Shown here: positions 53,397-61,058 of the stretch, one piece after another
Position numbering within the stretch: the first letter of the stretch is position 1
How the letters are laid out: each line of letters opens with the position of its first letter
Source: Bosea sp. Tri-49
Lineage (GTDB): Bacteria > Pseudomonadota > Alphaproteobacteria > Rhizobiales > Beijerinckiaceae
Direction of reading: 5' to 3'
Length of the DNA: 64,000 nucleotides
Assembly: GCF_003952665.1 (NCBI RefSeq)
Contig: NZ_CP017946.1
Location: 3,286,001 to 3,350,000, forward strand
Notes under the pieces: generated by a model
The model's input: the letters and a program-made list of their open reading frames with translations, nothing else
What the model was told of the DNA's origin: nothing
Databases searched by the model: none
Position numbers and translations under genes: made by a program

Positions 53397-55883
53397 ATGG
53401 ATGCGCCCTCGCCTCTCCCGCCCGCCTTCTCCGCCTGGTTCGCCAGCCGCGGCTGGAGCGTCCGGGCACATCAGCTCGCTCTGCTGGAGGAGGCCCGCGC
53501 CGGCCGCTCGACCTTGCTGGTCGCGCCGACCGGGGCCGGCAAGACGCTCGCCGGCTTCCTGCCCTCGCTGGTCGAACTGACCCAGCGCGGCGGCGAGCGC
53601 GACGGCTTGCACACGCTCTATGTCTCGCCGCTGAAGGCGCTCGCCGTCGACATCGCCCGCAATCTCGAGACGCCGATCAGGGAAATGGGGCTCTCGGTGA
53701 AGGTCGAGACCCGCACCGGCGACACCTCGCCGGCCAAGCGCGCGCGCCAGATCGAGCGGCCGCCGGATATCCTGCTGACGACACCCGAGCAGCTCGCGCT
53801 GCTGGTCTCGCACCGCGATGCCAAGCCGTTCTTCGCTGGATTGCGCCGCGTCGTACTCGACGAATTGCACGCGCTCGTCACCTCCAAGCGCGGCGACCTG
53901 CTCTCGCTCGACCTTGCCCGCCTGCGTGAACTCGCTCCGCAGATGAGCGCGGTCGGCCTCTCGGCAACGGTGCGCGAGCCGGCCGACCTGCAGGCCTATC
54001 TCGGCGGTGCCGGCACGCCGTCCGGCCTCGTCACCGTCAAGGGCGGCGCGCAGGCGCAGATCGGCATCATGCACACTAAGCGGCGGCTGCCGCTGGCGGG
54101 CCATATCACCGCCCATGCCGTCGACGACATCTACGCCGCGATCCAAGCGCACAAATTGACCCTCGTCTTCGTCAACACCCGCATGCAGGCCGAATTCATG
54201 TTCCAGGCGCTGTGGAGCGTGAACGAGGAGACCCTGCCGATCGCGCTGCATCACGGCTCGCTCGATGTCGGCCAGCGCCGCAAGGTCGAAGCGGCGATGG
54301 CGGCGGGCAAACTCAAGGCCGTCGTCTGCACCGCGACGCTCGATCTCGGCATCGACTGGGGCGATGTCGACCTCGTCATCAATGTCGGCGCCCCCAAGGG
54401 CGCGAGCCGCCTGATGCAGCGCATCGGCCGCTCCAATCACCGCATGGACGAGCCTTCGCAGGCGCTGCTGGTGCCGTCGAACCGGTTCGAGCTGCTGGAA
54501 TGCCGCGCCGCGCTCGATGCGGTGGCGGAAGCGGCGCAGGACACTCCGCCGCCTCGGCTAGGGGCGCTCGACGTGCTCGCCCAGCATGTGCTGGGGGTCG
54601 CCTGCTCCGACGGTTTCGAGCCCGATGCGCTCTATGAGGAGGTCCTGACAGCCTCGCCCTATGCCGATCTCGCCCGTGCCGACTTCGACGCTGTCGTCGA
54701 TTTCGTCGCGACCGGCGGCTATGCGCTGAAGAGCTATGAGCGCTTCGCCAAGCTCCGGCAGAGCAAGGACGGCCTCTATCGCGCCAGCAATGCCCGCGTG
54801 ATCCAGCAATACCGGATGAATGTCGGCACCATCGTCGAATCGACCATGCTCAAGGTCAGGCTCGGCCGTTCGCGGCCGGCCCGTCCCGGCGGTCAGCAGA
54901 TGCTCAGCCGCGGCGGGCGCATGCTCGGCGAACTGGAGGAGTATTTCGCCGAGACGATGACGCCCGGCGACACCTTCATCTTCGCCGGCGAGGTCTTGCG
55001 CTTCGAGGGTATCGTCGAGAATGAGGTGGTCTGCTCGCGCACCGCAGCCGGAACCGATCCCAAGATCCCATCCTATAATGGCGGCAAGTTCCCGCTCTCG
55101 ACCTTCCTCGCCGCGCGTGTGCGCGCCATCCTCGCCTCGCCGAAGGAATGGGCGAAGCTGCCGGACGAGGTCTCGTCCTGGCTGCATGCGCAACGCCTGA
55201 AATCGCGCCTGCCCAAGCCGGGCGAGCTCCTGGTCGAGACCTTTCCGCGGGCCGGCCGCTTCTTCCTCGTCGCCTACCCGTTCGAAGGCCGCCTCGCCCA
55301 CCAGACGCTCGGCATGCTGCTGACACGCCGGCTGGAGCGGGCGCGCCTGAAACCACTCGGCTTCGTCTGCAATGATTATGGCCTTGGCGTCTGGACGCTC
55401 GGCGACATGGCGGCGGCGATCGCGCGCGAAGCGCTCTCGCTCGACGAGCTCTTCGCGCAGGACATGCTCGGCGATGATCTCGAGGAGTGGCTGGCCGAAT
55501 CGGCGCTGATGAAGCGGACCTTCCGCTCCTGCGCCGTGATCGGCGGGCTGATCGAGCGCCGTTTTCCCGGCCAGGAGAAGAGCGGCCGGCAGGTGACGAT
55601 CTCGACCGACCTCGTCTACGATGTGCTGCGCCGGCACCAGCCCGACCATGTGCTCTTGCGTGCCGCACGTGCCGACGCAGCAACCGGCTTGCTCGATATC
55701 GGTCGCCTGGGTCAGATGCTGACACGGATCAGCGGACGAATCGTGCATCAGCCGCTCGATCACGTCTCGCCGCTCTCGGTCTCGGTCATGCTCGAGATCG
55801 GGCGCGAGGCGGTTCATGGCGAAGCGGCCGACGAGATCCTGGCCGAGGCGGAAGCCCAGATGCTCGAAGAGGCGATGGCGTGA
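53397..55883 (+). CDS. Ligase-associated Lhr-like DEXH-box helicase
   Basis: An 828-residue superfamily 2 helicase of the Lhr-core type. Walker A VAPTGAGKT at 42-50, YVSPLKAL (motif Ia), DELH at 155-158 (motif II), GLSATV (motif III), IALHHGSLDVGQRRKVEAAMA and QRIGRSNHRMD (motifs IV-VI), then the Lhr-specific WH and beta-barrel domains. Such helicases translocate 3'-5' on DNA and unwind RNA:DNA. The PdeM gene overlaps its stop by GTGA. With the ligase and exonuclease on the opposite strand, it forms the ligase-associated DNA-damage cluster. Confidence 0.95.
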   Translation: MDAPSPLPPAFSAWFASRGWSVRAHQLALLEEARAGRSTLLVAPTGAGKTLAGFLPSLVELTQRGGERDGLHTLYVSPLKALAVDIARNLETPIREMGLSVKVETRTGDTSPAKRARQIERPPDILLTTPEQLALLVSHRDAKPFFAGLRRVVLDELHALVTSKRGDLLSLDLARLRELAPQMSAVGLSATVREPADLQAYLGGAGTPSGLVTVKGGAQAQIGIMHTKRRLPLAGHITAHAVDDIYAAIQAHKLTLVFVNTRMQAEFMFQALWSVNEETLPIALHHGSLDVGQRRKVEAAMAAGKLKAVVCTATLDLGIDWGDVDLVINVGAPKGASRLMQRIGRSNHRMDEPSQALLVPSNRFELLECRAALDAVAEAAQDTPPPRLGALDVLAQHVLGVACSDGFEPDALYEEVLTASPYADLARADFDAVVDFVATGGYALKSYERFAKLRQSKDGLYRASNARVIQQYRMNVGTIVESTMLKVRLGRSRPARPGGQQMLSRGGRMLGELEEYFAETMTPGDTFIFAGEVLRFEGIVENEVVCSRTAAGTDPKIPSYNGGKFPLSTFLAARVRAILASPKEWAKLPDEVSSWLHAQRLKSRLPKPGELLVETFPRAGRFFLVAYPFEGRLAHQTLGMLLTRRLERARLKPLGFVCNDYGLGVWTLGDMAAAIAREALSLDELFAQDMLGDDLEEWLAESALMKRTFRSCAVIGGLIERRFPGQEKSGRQVTISTDLVYDVLRRHQPDHVLLRAARADAATGLLDIGRLGQMLTRISGRIVHQPLDHVSPLSVSVMLEIGREAVHGEAADEILAEAEAQMLEEAMA

Positions 55884-56590
55884 ATCTGGCGGCGAAGGAA
55901 ACGGGAGAGGTGGCGGTCGAGGCGTTCATGCTCGGCCGGCTGGCGGTTGTGCCCGATCTTTCCGGCGCGCTCTATCTGCCGGATGAGCGCACGCTCGTCG
56001 TCGCCGACCTGCATCTGGAGAAGGGCTCGGCCTATGCGGCGCGCGGCGTGCTGCTACCGCCCTATGATTCCACTGCTACGCTGCAGCTGCTCGGCGCCGC
56101 GATCCTGCGCTACCAGCCGGCGCGCGTGATCGCGCTCGGCGATTCCTTCCATGATCGCGGCGCCGAGGCGCGGATCGACGAGAGCTGCCTTGTGACCTTA
56201 CGCGCCTACCAGGCCGGCCGCGACTGGCTCTGGATCAACGGCAACCACGACCCCGCGATCTCGGCTGCGATGGGCGGCACGGTAGCCGATGAGCTCGACA
56301 TCCGTGGCGCCAGGCTGCGGCATGAGCCGAGCCCTGCCGGTGCGCTGCCCGAGATAGCCGGCCATCTGCACCCCGCCGCCAAGGTCCGCATGCGCGGCCG
56401 GGCGCTGCGCCGGCGCTGCTTTGCGCTCTCGGCGAGCCGCTGCGTCATGCCGGCGATGGGCGCCTATGCCGGCGGGCTCAATGTCCGCGATGCCGCCTTC
56501 CGGCCGCTCTTCGGCCTGGGCTTTTCCGCCCATCTCCTCGGCGACGGCCGGCTCTTCCGCATCGACCAGCGCCTGCTGCTTCCGGACTGA
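55880..56590 (+). CDS. pdeM: Ligase-associated phosphoesterase (PdeM family)
   Basis: A 236-residue calcineurin-like metallophosphoesterase. Metal motifs: VVADLHLEKGSA (DxH), IALGDSFHDRG (GDxxHD), INGNHDPAI (GNHD) and IAGHLHP (GHxH). PdeM proteins pair with Lhr-like helicases and are proposed 3'-phosphodiesterases/end-processing nucleases. GTG 55880 overlaps the helicase stop (GTGA), so the helicase and PdeM are translated together. The TGA at 56588 is followed within a few bases by a tRNA-Val remnant. Confidence 0.92.
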   Translation: MNLAAKETGEVAVEAFMLGRLAVVPDLSGALYLPDERTLVVADLHLEKGSAYAARGVLLPPYDSTATLQLLGAAILRYQPARVIALGDSFHDRGAEARIDESCLVTLRAYQAGRDWLWINGNHDPAISAAMGGTVADELDIRGARLRHEPSPAGALPEIAGHLHPAAKVRMRGRALRRRCFALSASRCVMPAMGAYAGGLNVRDAAFRPLFGLGFSAHLLGDGRLFRIDQRLLLPD

Positions 56591-56592
56591 CG

Positions 56593-56648
56593 GCGCACGG
56601 GGATCGAACCTGCGACCCCTCCCGTGTGAAGGGAGTGCTCCAGCGCCC
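56593..56648 (-). pseudogene. tRNA-Val(CAC) remnant lacking the D arm
   Basis: Read on the minus strand it contains GAGCACTCCCTTCACACGGG (anticodon loop TTCACAC, anticodon CAC) followed by the variable loop, a T-arm with GGTTCGATCC, and an acceptor 3' strand GTGCGCC. The 5' side has GGCGC, which can pair with the acceptor end, but the whole D stem and loop are missing, and there is no CCA. The T stem also has a mismatch. It is probably a decayed or partly deleted tRNA-Val gene. It could also be an old integration-site copy. Confidence 0.7.
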
Positions 56649-56785
56649 TTCATTTTCAGATGCGGGGATATGTGCGTAACAGGTTGCGTCGGCGCAGGGC
56701 TTGTGGCATCAGGACGCCGCTTCGGAACGGCGCGGCGTCCTCCGGGTCTTCGATCGACCCGAAACGCCAGCATAAGCACGGTCCT

Positions 56786-56860
56786 GCTGCGGTAGCTCAG
56801 TGGTAGAGCACTCCATTGGTAATGGAGAGGTCGAGAGTTCAATCCTCTCTCGCAGCACCA
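56786..56860 (+). tRNA. tRNA-Thr(GGT)
   Basis: A full cloverleaf of 75 bases including encoded CCA: acceptor GCTGCGG pairs with TCGCAGC (last pair G-T), D arm GCTC/GAGC, anticodon stem CTCCA/TGGAG with loop TTGGTAA (anticodon GGT, reads ACC), and T arm GAGAG/CTCTC with TTCAATC. It stands alone between the tRNA-Val remnant and a small hypothetical gene. Confidence 0.97.
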
Positions 56861-57075
56861 GCCCATCCCCTTGAAATCGCTGAAGCCCTCGGCACAACGA
56901 GGCCCCTGCCCTTTCTGGCATTGCAAATGTCGTGAGAATTCGCCTGGAGCCCCCATGCTCGCATGGTGTCGGCATGAAAATGCTTGGCAGGAGAAGTCTT
57001 TTTGTCTTGGACCGGATAGGCGCCGCGCGGTCTAGTTCGACAAGAGACATGTCCGCCAGTGCCGCCGGAGAATTC

Positions 57076-57285
57076 GCCATGCCGCTCATTCGCATCGAGC
57101 CTGTCGAGGATCAGGTTACGGGCCGCTTCGCGATCGCGATCTATTACCCGGCCGATGCCGAGCGCCCGCTCGTCACCACCGCGCCCCGCTACAAGAGCGC
57201 AGCGGCCGCCGAGCAGGACACGATCGCGATCCTGGCCTCGAACGCCAACAATCCCGCTCCGGAGGAGCCGGCCAACCGGCGATAG
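57076..57285 (+). CDS. Small hypothetical protein
   Basis: A protein of about 69 residues (PLIRIEPVEDQVTGRFAIAI..., Ala-rich centre, AEEPANRR-like end). ATG 57076 has GGAGA 8 bases upstream; ATG 57049 is also in frame and would add nine residues. The N-terminal half looks like two short beta strands; the C-terminal half like a helix with QDTIAILASNA. I do not recognise a family. It lies 18 bases before the convergent Gfo/Idh/MocA stop. The 189 bases between it and tRNA-Thr hold nothing else I can support. Confidence 0.55.
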   Translation, partial: AMPLIRIEPVEDQVTGRFAIAIYYPADAERPLVTTAPRYKSAAAAEQDTIAILASNANNPAPEEPANRR

Positions 57286-57303
57286 CGGGCTTATCGCGCC
57301 GGC

Positions 57304-58503
57304 TCAGCCTGGCGCGACCTGATGCTGGAGCGCGATCTCGCGGCCGGCTCGCGCCGATTCCAGGATCGCGAGACAGATTTCGAGAGTCGCCATGCCCCAT
57401 GCGCCGGTGTGCAAGGGCGCAATGCCGGACCGGACGGCGGCATAAAGCTCGTCGACGACCTCGGCACGCGGCACGGTCGGCGCCGGCAGCGCCTCCAGCC
57501 AGCGGCGGTCGTCGACGTAGATCATCACGCCCTCGGCCAGTGGACGAAGGTCGGCCTGCTCGCAGCAGACCGTGATCGGCCCGAAATGATTGTGCCCGAG
57601 GGCAGCCGACAGTGGCGCGACCGAGCTCTTGGCCACGCCATAGGTGCGGGTGTTCTTGAGCGCGGCCTCCTCCTCCGGCGTCGAAACCTCCGCCAACCCG
57701 CGACGCGCCGTGCCATAGCTCTCGGGATCGCGCCGCTGGCCCATCTCGCCGATCCAGCCGAGCTGCTCATCGCTGTCATAACGACCATAGCCGCTATAGG
57801 TCAGCGTCGCGCTGGCTCCGTCCGCGAAAACGAGGAGGGCCTGATAAGCGCCTTCCGTCGGGCGCGCCGGGTCGAACCGACCGGTCGTGGCCCGCACGGT
57901 CGAGACCAGCCCGCCACCGAGCAGCCGGGCGATGTCGACCTGATGAGCGCCCTGGCTGAAGACGACACCGCCGCCCTGCGCGGTGTCGAGCTCTTCCGGC
58001 CGGCGCGGCCGGTAGAGGAAATCGGTGTGGTTCGAGGCCGTGATCATCCGGGCCCGGCCGAAGCGGCCCGAGCGGATCAGCTCTGCCGCCTTGAGATACG
58101 GCGCATCGTAGGAATGGCTGTGCCCGACGAGGAGATGTACTCCGGCGGCATCGGCCGCTTCGATCATCGCCTGGCAGTCGGCGATGGTCAGCGCCATCGG
58201 CTTCTCGACGAGGACATGCTTGCCATGGGCGGCCGCGAGACGGACATGGGCGACGTGGAACTGATGCGGCGAAGCGATGTAGAGCGCCTCGACCGCGTCG
58301 TCGGCGCACAGCCTCTCGACACTGTCATAGCTGCGGGCCGGCGCACCCGGCCGGGAAAAGTCGCTCTCGAATTGCCGCCGCGCTTCCTCACGCGGATCGG
58401 CGGCGGCGACAAGCCGCACGAGCGGGTGATGCGCCAGGGTCGGCAGCATCAGCATGAAGGCGCGTCCCAACCCGACGACGCCCAGACGTAGCGGCTCAGT
58501 CAT
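57304..58503 (-). CDS. Gfo/Idh/MocA oxidoreductase, phthalate-dihydrodiol dehydrogenase-like
   Basis: A 399-residue NAD(P)-dependent oxidoreductase: Rossmann GVVGLGRAFMLMLP, catalytic Lys in HVLVEKPMALT (about residue 95), then a C-terminal domain with SNHTDFLYRPRRPEELDTAQGGGVVFSQGAHQVDI, a stretch much like Pht4, the cis-4,5-dihydrodiol dehydrogenase of phthalate breakdown. It lies 10 bases downstream of a PDR-type reductase and near a phthalate-dioxygenase-like Rieske enzyme. So it probably oxidises the diol made by that oxygenase. ATG 58503 is the start; the frame is open to a TTG at 58524. The substrate is inferred. Confidence 0.85.
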   Translation of the reverse strand: MTEPLRLGVVGLGRAFMLMLPTLAHHPLVRLVAAADPREEARRQFESDFSRPGAPARSYDSVERLCADDAVEALYIASPHQFHVAHVRLAAAHGKHVLVEKPMALTIADCQAMIEAADAAGVHLLVGHSHSYDAPYLKAAELIRSGRFGRARMITASNHTDFLYRPRRPEELDTAQGGGVVFSQGAHQVDIARLLGGGLVSTVRATTGRFDPARPTEGAYQALLVFADGASATLTYSGYGRYDSDEQLGWIGEMGQRRDPESYGTARRGLAEVSTPEEEAALKNTRTYGVAKSSVAPLSAALGHNHFGPITVCCEQADLRPLAEGVMIYVDDRRWLEALPAPTVPRAEVVDELYAAVRSGIAPLHTGAWGMATLEICLAILESARAGREIALQHQVAPG

Positions 58504-58513
58504 CGCAGGCACC

Positions 58514-59473
58514 TTAAAGGTCAAGCACGAGTTCGGCGGATTTTGCCCGCGACACGCAAATCATGATGTTGCGGGCGCGCTCGTGCTCGGCCAGCGCCAG
58601 ATCGCGATGGTCAGGCTCACCTGATACGAGCCGCGTCCTGCAGGTGCCGCAGGTGCCGCTTTCGCAGGAGGAGGGCAGCACCTTGCCGGCCTCCCGCAGC
58701 CGCTCCAGGATCGACCTGTCGGCCGGCACTTCGAAGCGCTCTCCGCTTTTCGCCAGCACGACGGTGAATGGCGTATCGTCTTCCGGCCGGACCCGGGCCG
58801 CGCCGAAATCCTCGAAATGCACGGCGGCCGACGACCAGTGCCCGGTCATGTCGCGCACCGCCTCCATCAATCCGCGCGGCCCGCAGCAATAGAGATGAGC
58901 CCCTTTCGGCTCCTCCAGGATCGGCCAGAGATCATAGGCCTTGTCCGGGTCGCCGCCGTCATGGTGGATCACCACCTTGCCGCGGAACTCCGGCGTCAGG
59001 AACTCGTCCCGGAAGGCCATCATCTCCGGGCTGCGCGTGAAATAGTAGAGCTTGAACGGCTTCGCCCGTGTCGCCAACAGATGCTTGATCATGGCCCGGA
59101 TCGGCGTGATGCCGATGCCGCCGGCGATGAAGATGTAGCTGGATGGACCGGGCTTCAGCGCGAAATCGTTGCGGGGCGCCGTGATCGCGATCTCGTCGCC
59201 GACATGGGTCCTGTCGATCAGGCTGATCGAGCCGCCACGCCCGCCGAGCTCCTTCTTGACGGCAATGACGTAGTGACTGGCCTCGTCCGGATCGTTGCAA
59301 AGCGAGTACTTCCGCATTTCGCCGGTGGGGACCCTGACGCCGAGATGGGCGCCGGGCGTGAACGGCGCCAACGGCTCCCCGTCCGACGACCTCAACTCGA
59401 ACAGGCAGATGTCCTGGGCGACCATCTGCTTGTCCGCGATCGTGACCCGGATGGTCGCTGCTTCCTCGCTCAT
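58514..59473 (-). CDS. PDR/VanB-type FMN-[2Fe-2S] reductase
   Basis: A 319-residue single-chain reductase of the phthalate dioxygenase reductase family. FMN-binding RKYSLCNDP (about 52-60), NAD-binding IFIAGGIGITPIRAMI and YCCGPRGLMEAVRDMT, and a C-terminal plant-type [2Fe-2S] ferredoxin domain with CESGTCGTCRTRLVSGE and the fourth Cys in MICVSRA. It passes electrons from NAD(P)H to the Rieske oxygenase encoded on the other strand. Start ATG 59473. It precedes the Gfo/Idh dehydrogenase on the same strand. Confidence 0.94.
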   Translation of the reverse strand: MSEEAATIRVTIADKQMVAQDICLFELRSSDGEPLAPFTPGAHLGVRVPTGEMRKYSLCNDPDEASHYVIAVKKELGGRGGSISLIDRTHVGDEIAITAPRNDFALKPGPSSYIFIAGGIGITPIRAMIKHLLATRAKPFKLYYFTRSPEMMAFRDEFLTPEFRGKVVIHHDGGDPDKAYDLWPILEEPKGAHLYCCGPRGLMEAVRDMTGHWSSAAVHFEDFGAARVRPEDDTPFTVVLAKSGERFEVPADRSILERLREAGKVLPSSCESGTCGTCRTRLVSGEPDHRDLALAEHERARNIMICVSRAKSAELVLDL

Positions 59474-59526
59474 GTTCCCCTCCGCGAGCCGCTCTCGACA
59501 AGCGTTTCGAACCGGACTAATCTTAC

Positions 59527-59542
59527 ACTTAGATATCTAAGT
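59527..59542. promoter_or_regulatory. Perfect 16-bp palindrome, candidate operator
   Basis: ACTTAGATATCTAAGT is fully symmetrical and lies in the A+T-rich part of the 114-base divergent spacer between the reductase and Rieske oxygenase genes. Its symmetry and length fit a MarR- or GntR-type dimer site that could control both arms. No regulator gene for this cluster lies in the window. Confidence 0.65.
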
Positions 59543-59587
59543 AATTTGCCGTTGGCTAGTCCGTGCCGCACTTTGGGAGGGGTCCGC

Positions 59588-60922
59588 ATGCTCACCCGTG
59601 AAGAGAACGAACTGCTCTGTCGCGTCGAAGGCGACACTCCGATGGGTGGGCTGATGCGGCGGCACTGGGTGCCGGCGCTACTCTCCGAGCAACTCGTCGA
59701 GAGCGACGGCGCGCCGGTTCGCGTCCGGCTCTTCGGCGAGGACCTGGTCGCCTTCCGCGACACCGACGGGCGCATCGGCGTGCTCGGCGAGTTCTGCCCG
59801 CATCGCAAGGCCTCGCTGTTCTTCGGACGCAACGAGGAATGCGGTTTGCGCTGCCTCTATCATGGCTGGAAGTTCGACGTGGATGGCAAGGTGCTGGAGA
59901 TGGTCTCCGAGCCGGCCGAAAGCGGCTTCGCCGAGAAGGTCCAGCACAAGGCCTATCCGACTGAAGAAGCCGGCGGCTTCATCTGGGTCTATATGGGGCC
60001 GAAGGAGCTGATGCCGGAATTCGAGGCACCGCCCTGGGCCCCGACGCCGGAGGCCAAGGTCTCGATCGTCAAGATCGACCTGCCGTGCAACTGGGCGCAG
60101 ATCATGGAAGGGCAGATCGATTCCGCCCATTCCTCCAGCCTGCACTCATCGGACATGAAGCCCGCCCGCGTGACCACCGCGGGCACGACGGCGACGCACT
60201 GGACGCGGCCGTCGACAGACAAGAATCCGCGCATCCAGGTTCAACTGACGAATTACGGCTTCCGCTACGCCGCGATCCGGCGGCCGATCGTCAACGCGCA
60301 GACACATGACTACATCCGGCTGACGGTCTTCGTTGCGCCCTTCGCGGCATTGATCCCGCCCAATGCCTCCTACAACGTCGCCACGGTGATCGTGCCCAAG
60401 GACGACGTATCCAGCTATTTCCACTTCATCGCCTGGGGCAATGACGACTGCATCGACCAGGAGAGCTGGCGCAAGTTCTGCGTGGCGCAGGTCGGCATCG
60501 ATCTCGACAAGACCTACAAGCCGATGCTGCGCAACAAGGCGAACAACTATCTGCAGGACCGCAAAGCGATGAAGCTGGGGGATTTCACCGGCGTGCCGGG
60601 GATCCCGAACCAGGACATCATGATGTGGGAATCGATGGGACCGATCGCCGATCGCACCAGCGAGCGCCTCGGCGCCAGCGACATCGCCATCGTCCAGTTC
60701 CGCCGCGTGATGATCGATGCGGCGCGCAAGCACGCCGCCGGCAGCGAAGCCATCGGCCTGATCGAGCCGCATATCCCGCAGGCCAAGCTGCGCTCCTATC
60801 AGGGCATCGTCCCCAAGAGCGAGGACTGGCGCAAGCTCGGAGCGTCGAGCGAGGAGGTCGCGGTGCTCGACGGGATGGAGCAGGACGAGACCGAAGCCGA
60901 GATGGCGGCTGCACGGGGCTGA
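59588..60922 (+). CDS. Rieske aromatic-ring oxygenase, phthalate 4,5-dioxygenase-like
   Basis: A 444-residue oxygenase (class IA, alpha subunit only). The N-terminal ENELLCRVEGDTPMGGLMRRHWVPALLSEQL resembles Pht3-type phthalate oxygenases. Rieske ligands: EFCPHRKASL and GLRCLYHGWKFD. Mononuclear iron ligands: IMEGQIDSAHSSSLHSSD (two His and the bridging Asp). Strong ribosome site GGGAGGGG before ATG 59588. It partners with the divergent PDR reductase. No beta subunit or ferredoxin is present. The substrate may be phthalate-like, but other aromatic acids are possible. Aldehyde dehydrogenase and TPP enzyme genes follow. Confidence 0.9.
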   Translation: MLTREENELLCRVEGDTPMGGLMRRHWVPALLSEQLVESDGAPVRVRLFGEDLVAFRDTDGRIGVLGEFCPHRKASLFFGRNEECGLRCLYHGWKFDVDGKVLEMVSEPAESGFAEKVQHKAYPTEEAGGFIWVYMGPKELMPEFEAPPWAPTPEAKVSIVKIDLPCNWAQIMEGQIDSAHSSSLHSSDMKPARVTTAGTTATHWTRPSTDKNPRIQVQLTNYGFRYAAIRRPIVNAQTHDYIRLTVFVAPFAALIPPNASYNVATVIVPKDDVSSYFHFIAWGNDDCIDQESWRKFCVAQVGIDLDKTYKPMLRNKANNYLQDRKAMKLGDFTGVPGIPNQDIMMWESMGPIADRTSERLGASDIAIVQFRRVMIDAARKHAAGSEAIGLIEPHIPQAKLRSYQGIVPKSEDWRKLGASSEEVAVLDGMEQDETEAEMAAARG

Positions 60923-61058
60923 CCCGCCGGGGCACCGCACCTCTCGCAACTGCGAAGTAGTTTTTCGGCATCGCGGCCAAAGCGGGAAAGTCTTTGAACG
61001 CGGGCTGTGCGTGCGCGAGTGTTCGCGCCGACGTGCACACCCTGCCGTGAGACCAGCC

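Noticed and set aside
56591..57075. Genomic island integrated at the tRNA genes
   Set aside because: No integrase, no direct repeat of the tRNA end within the window and no change in gene character on either side; only the tRNA-Val remnant is reported.
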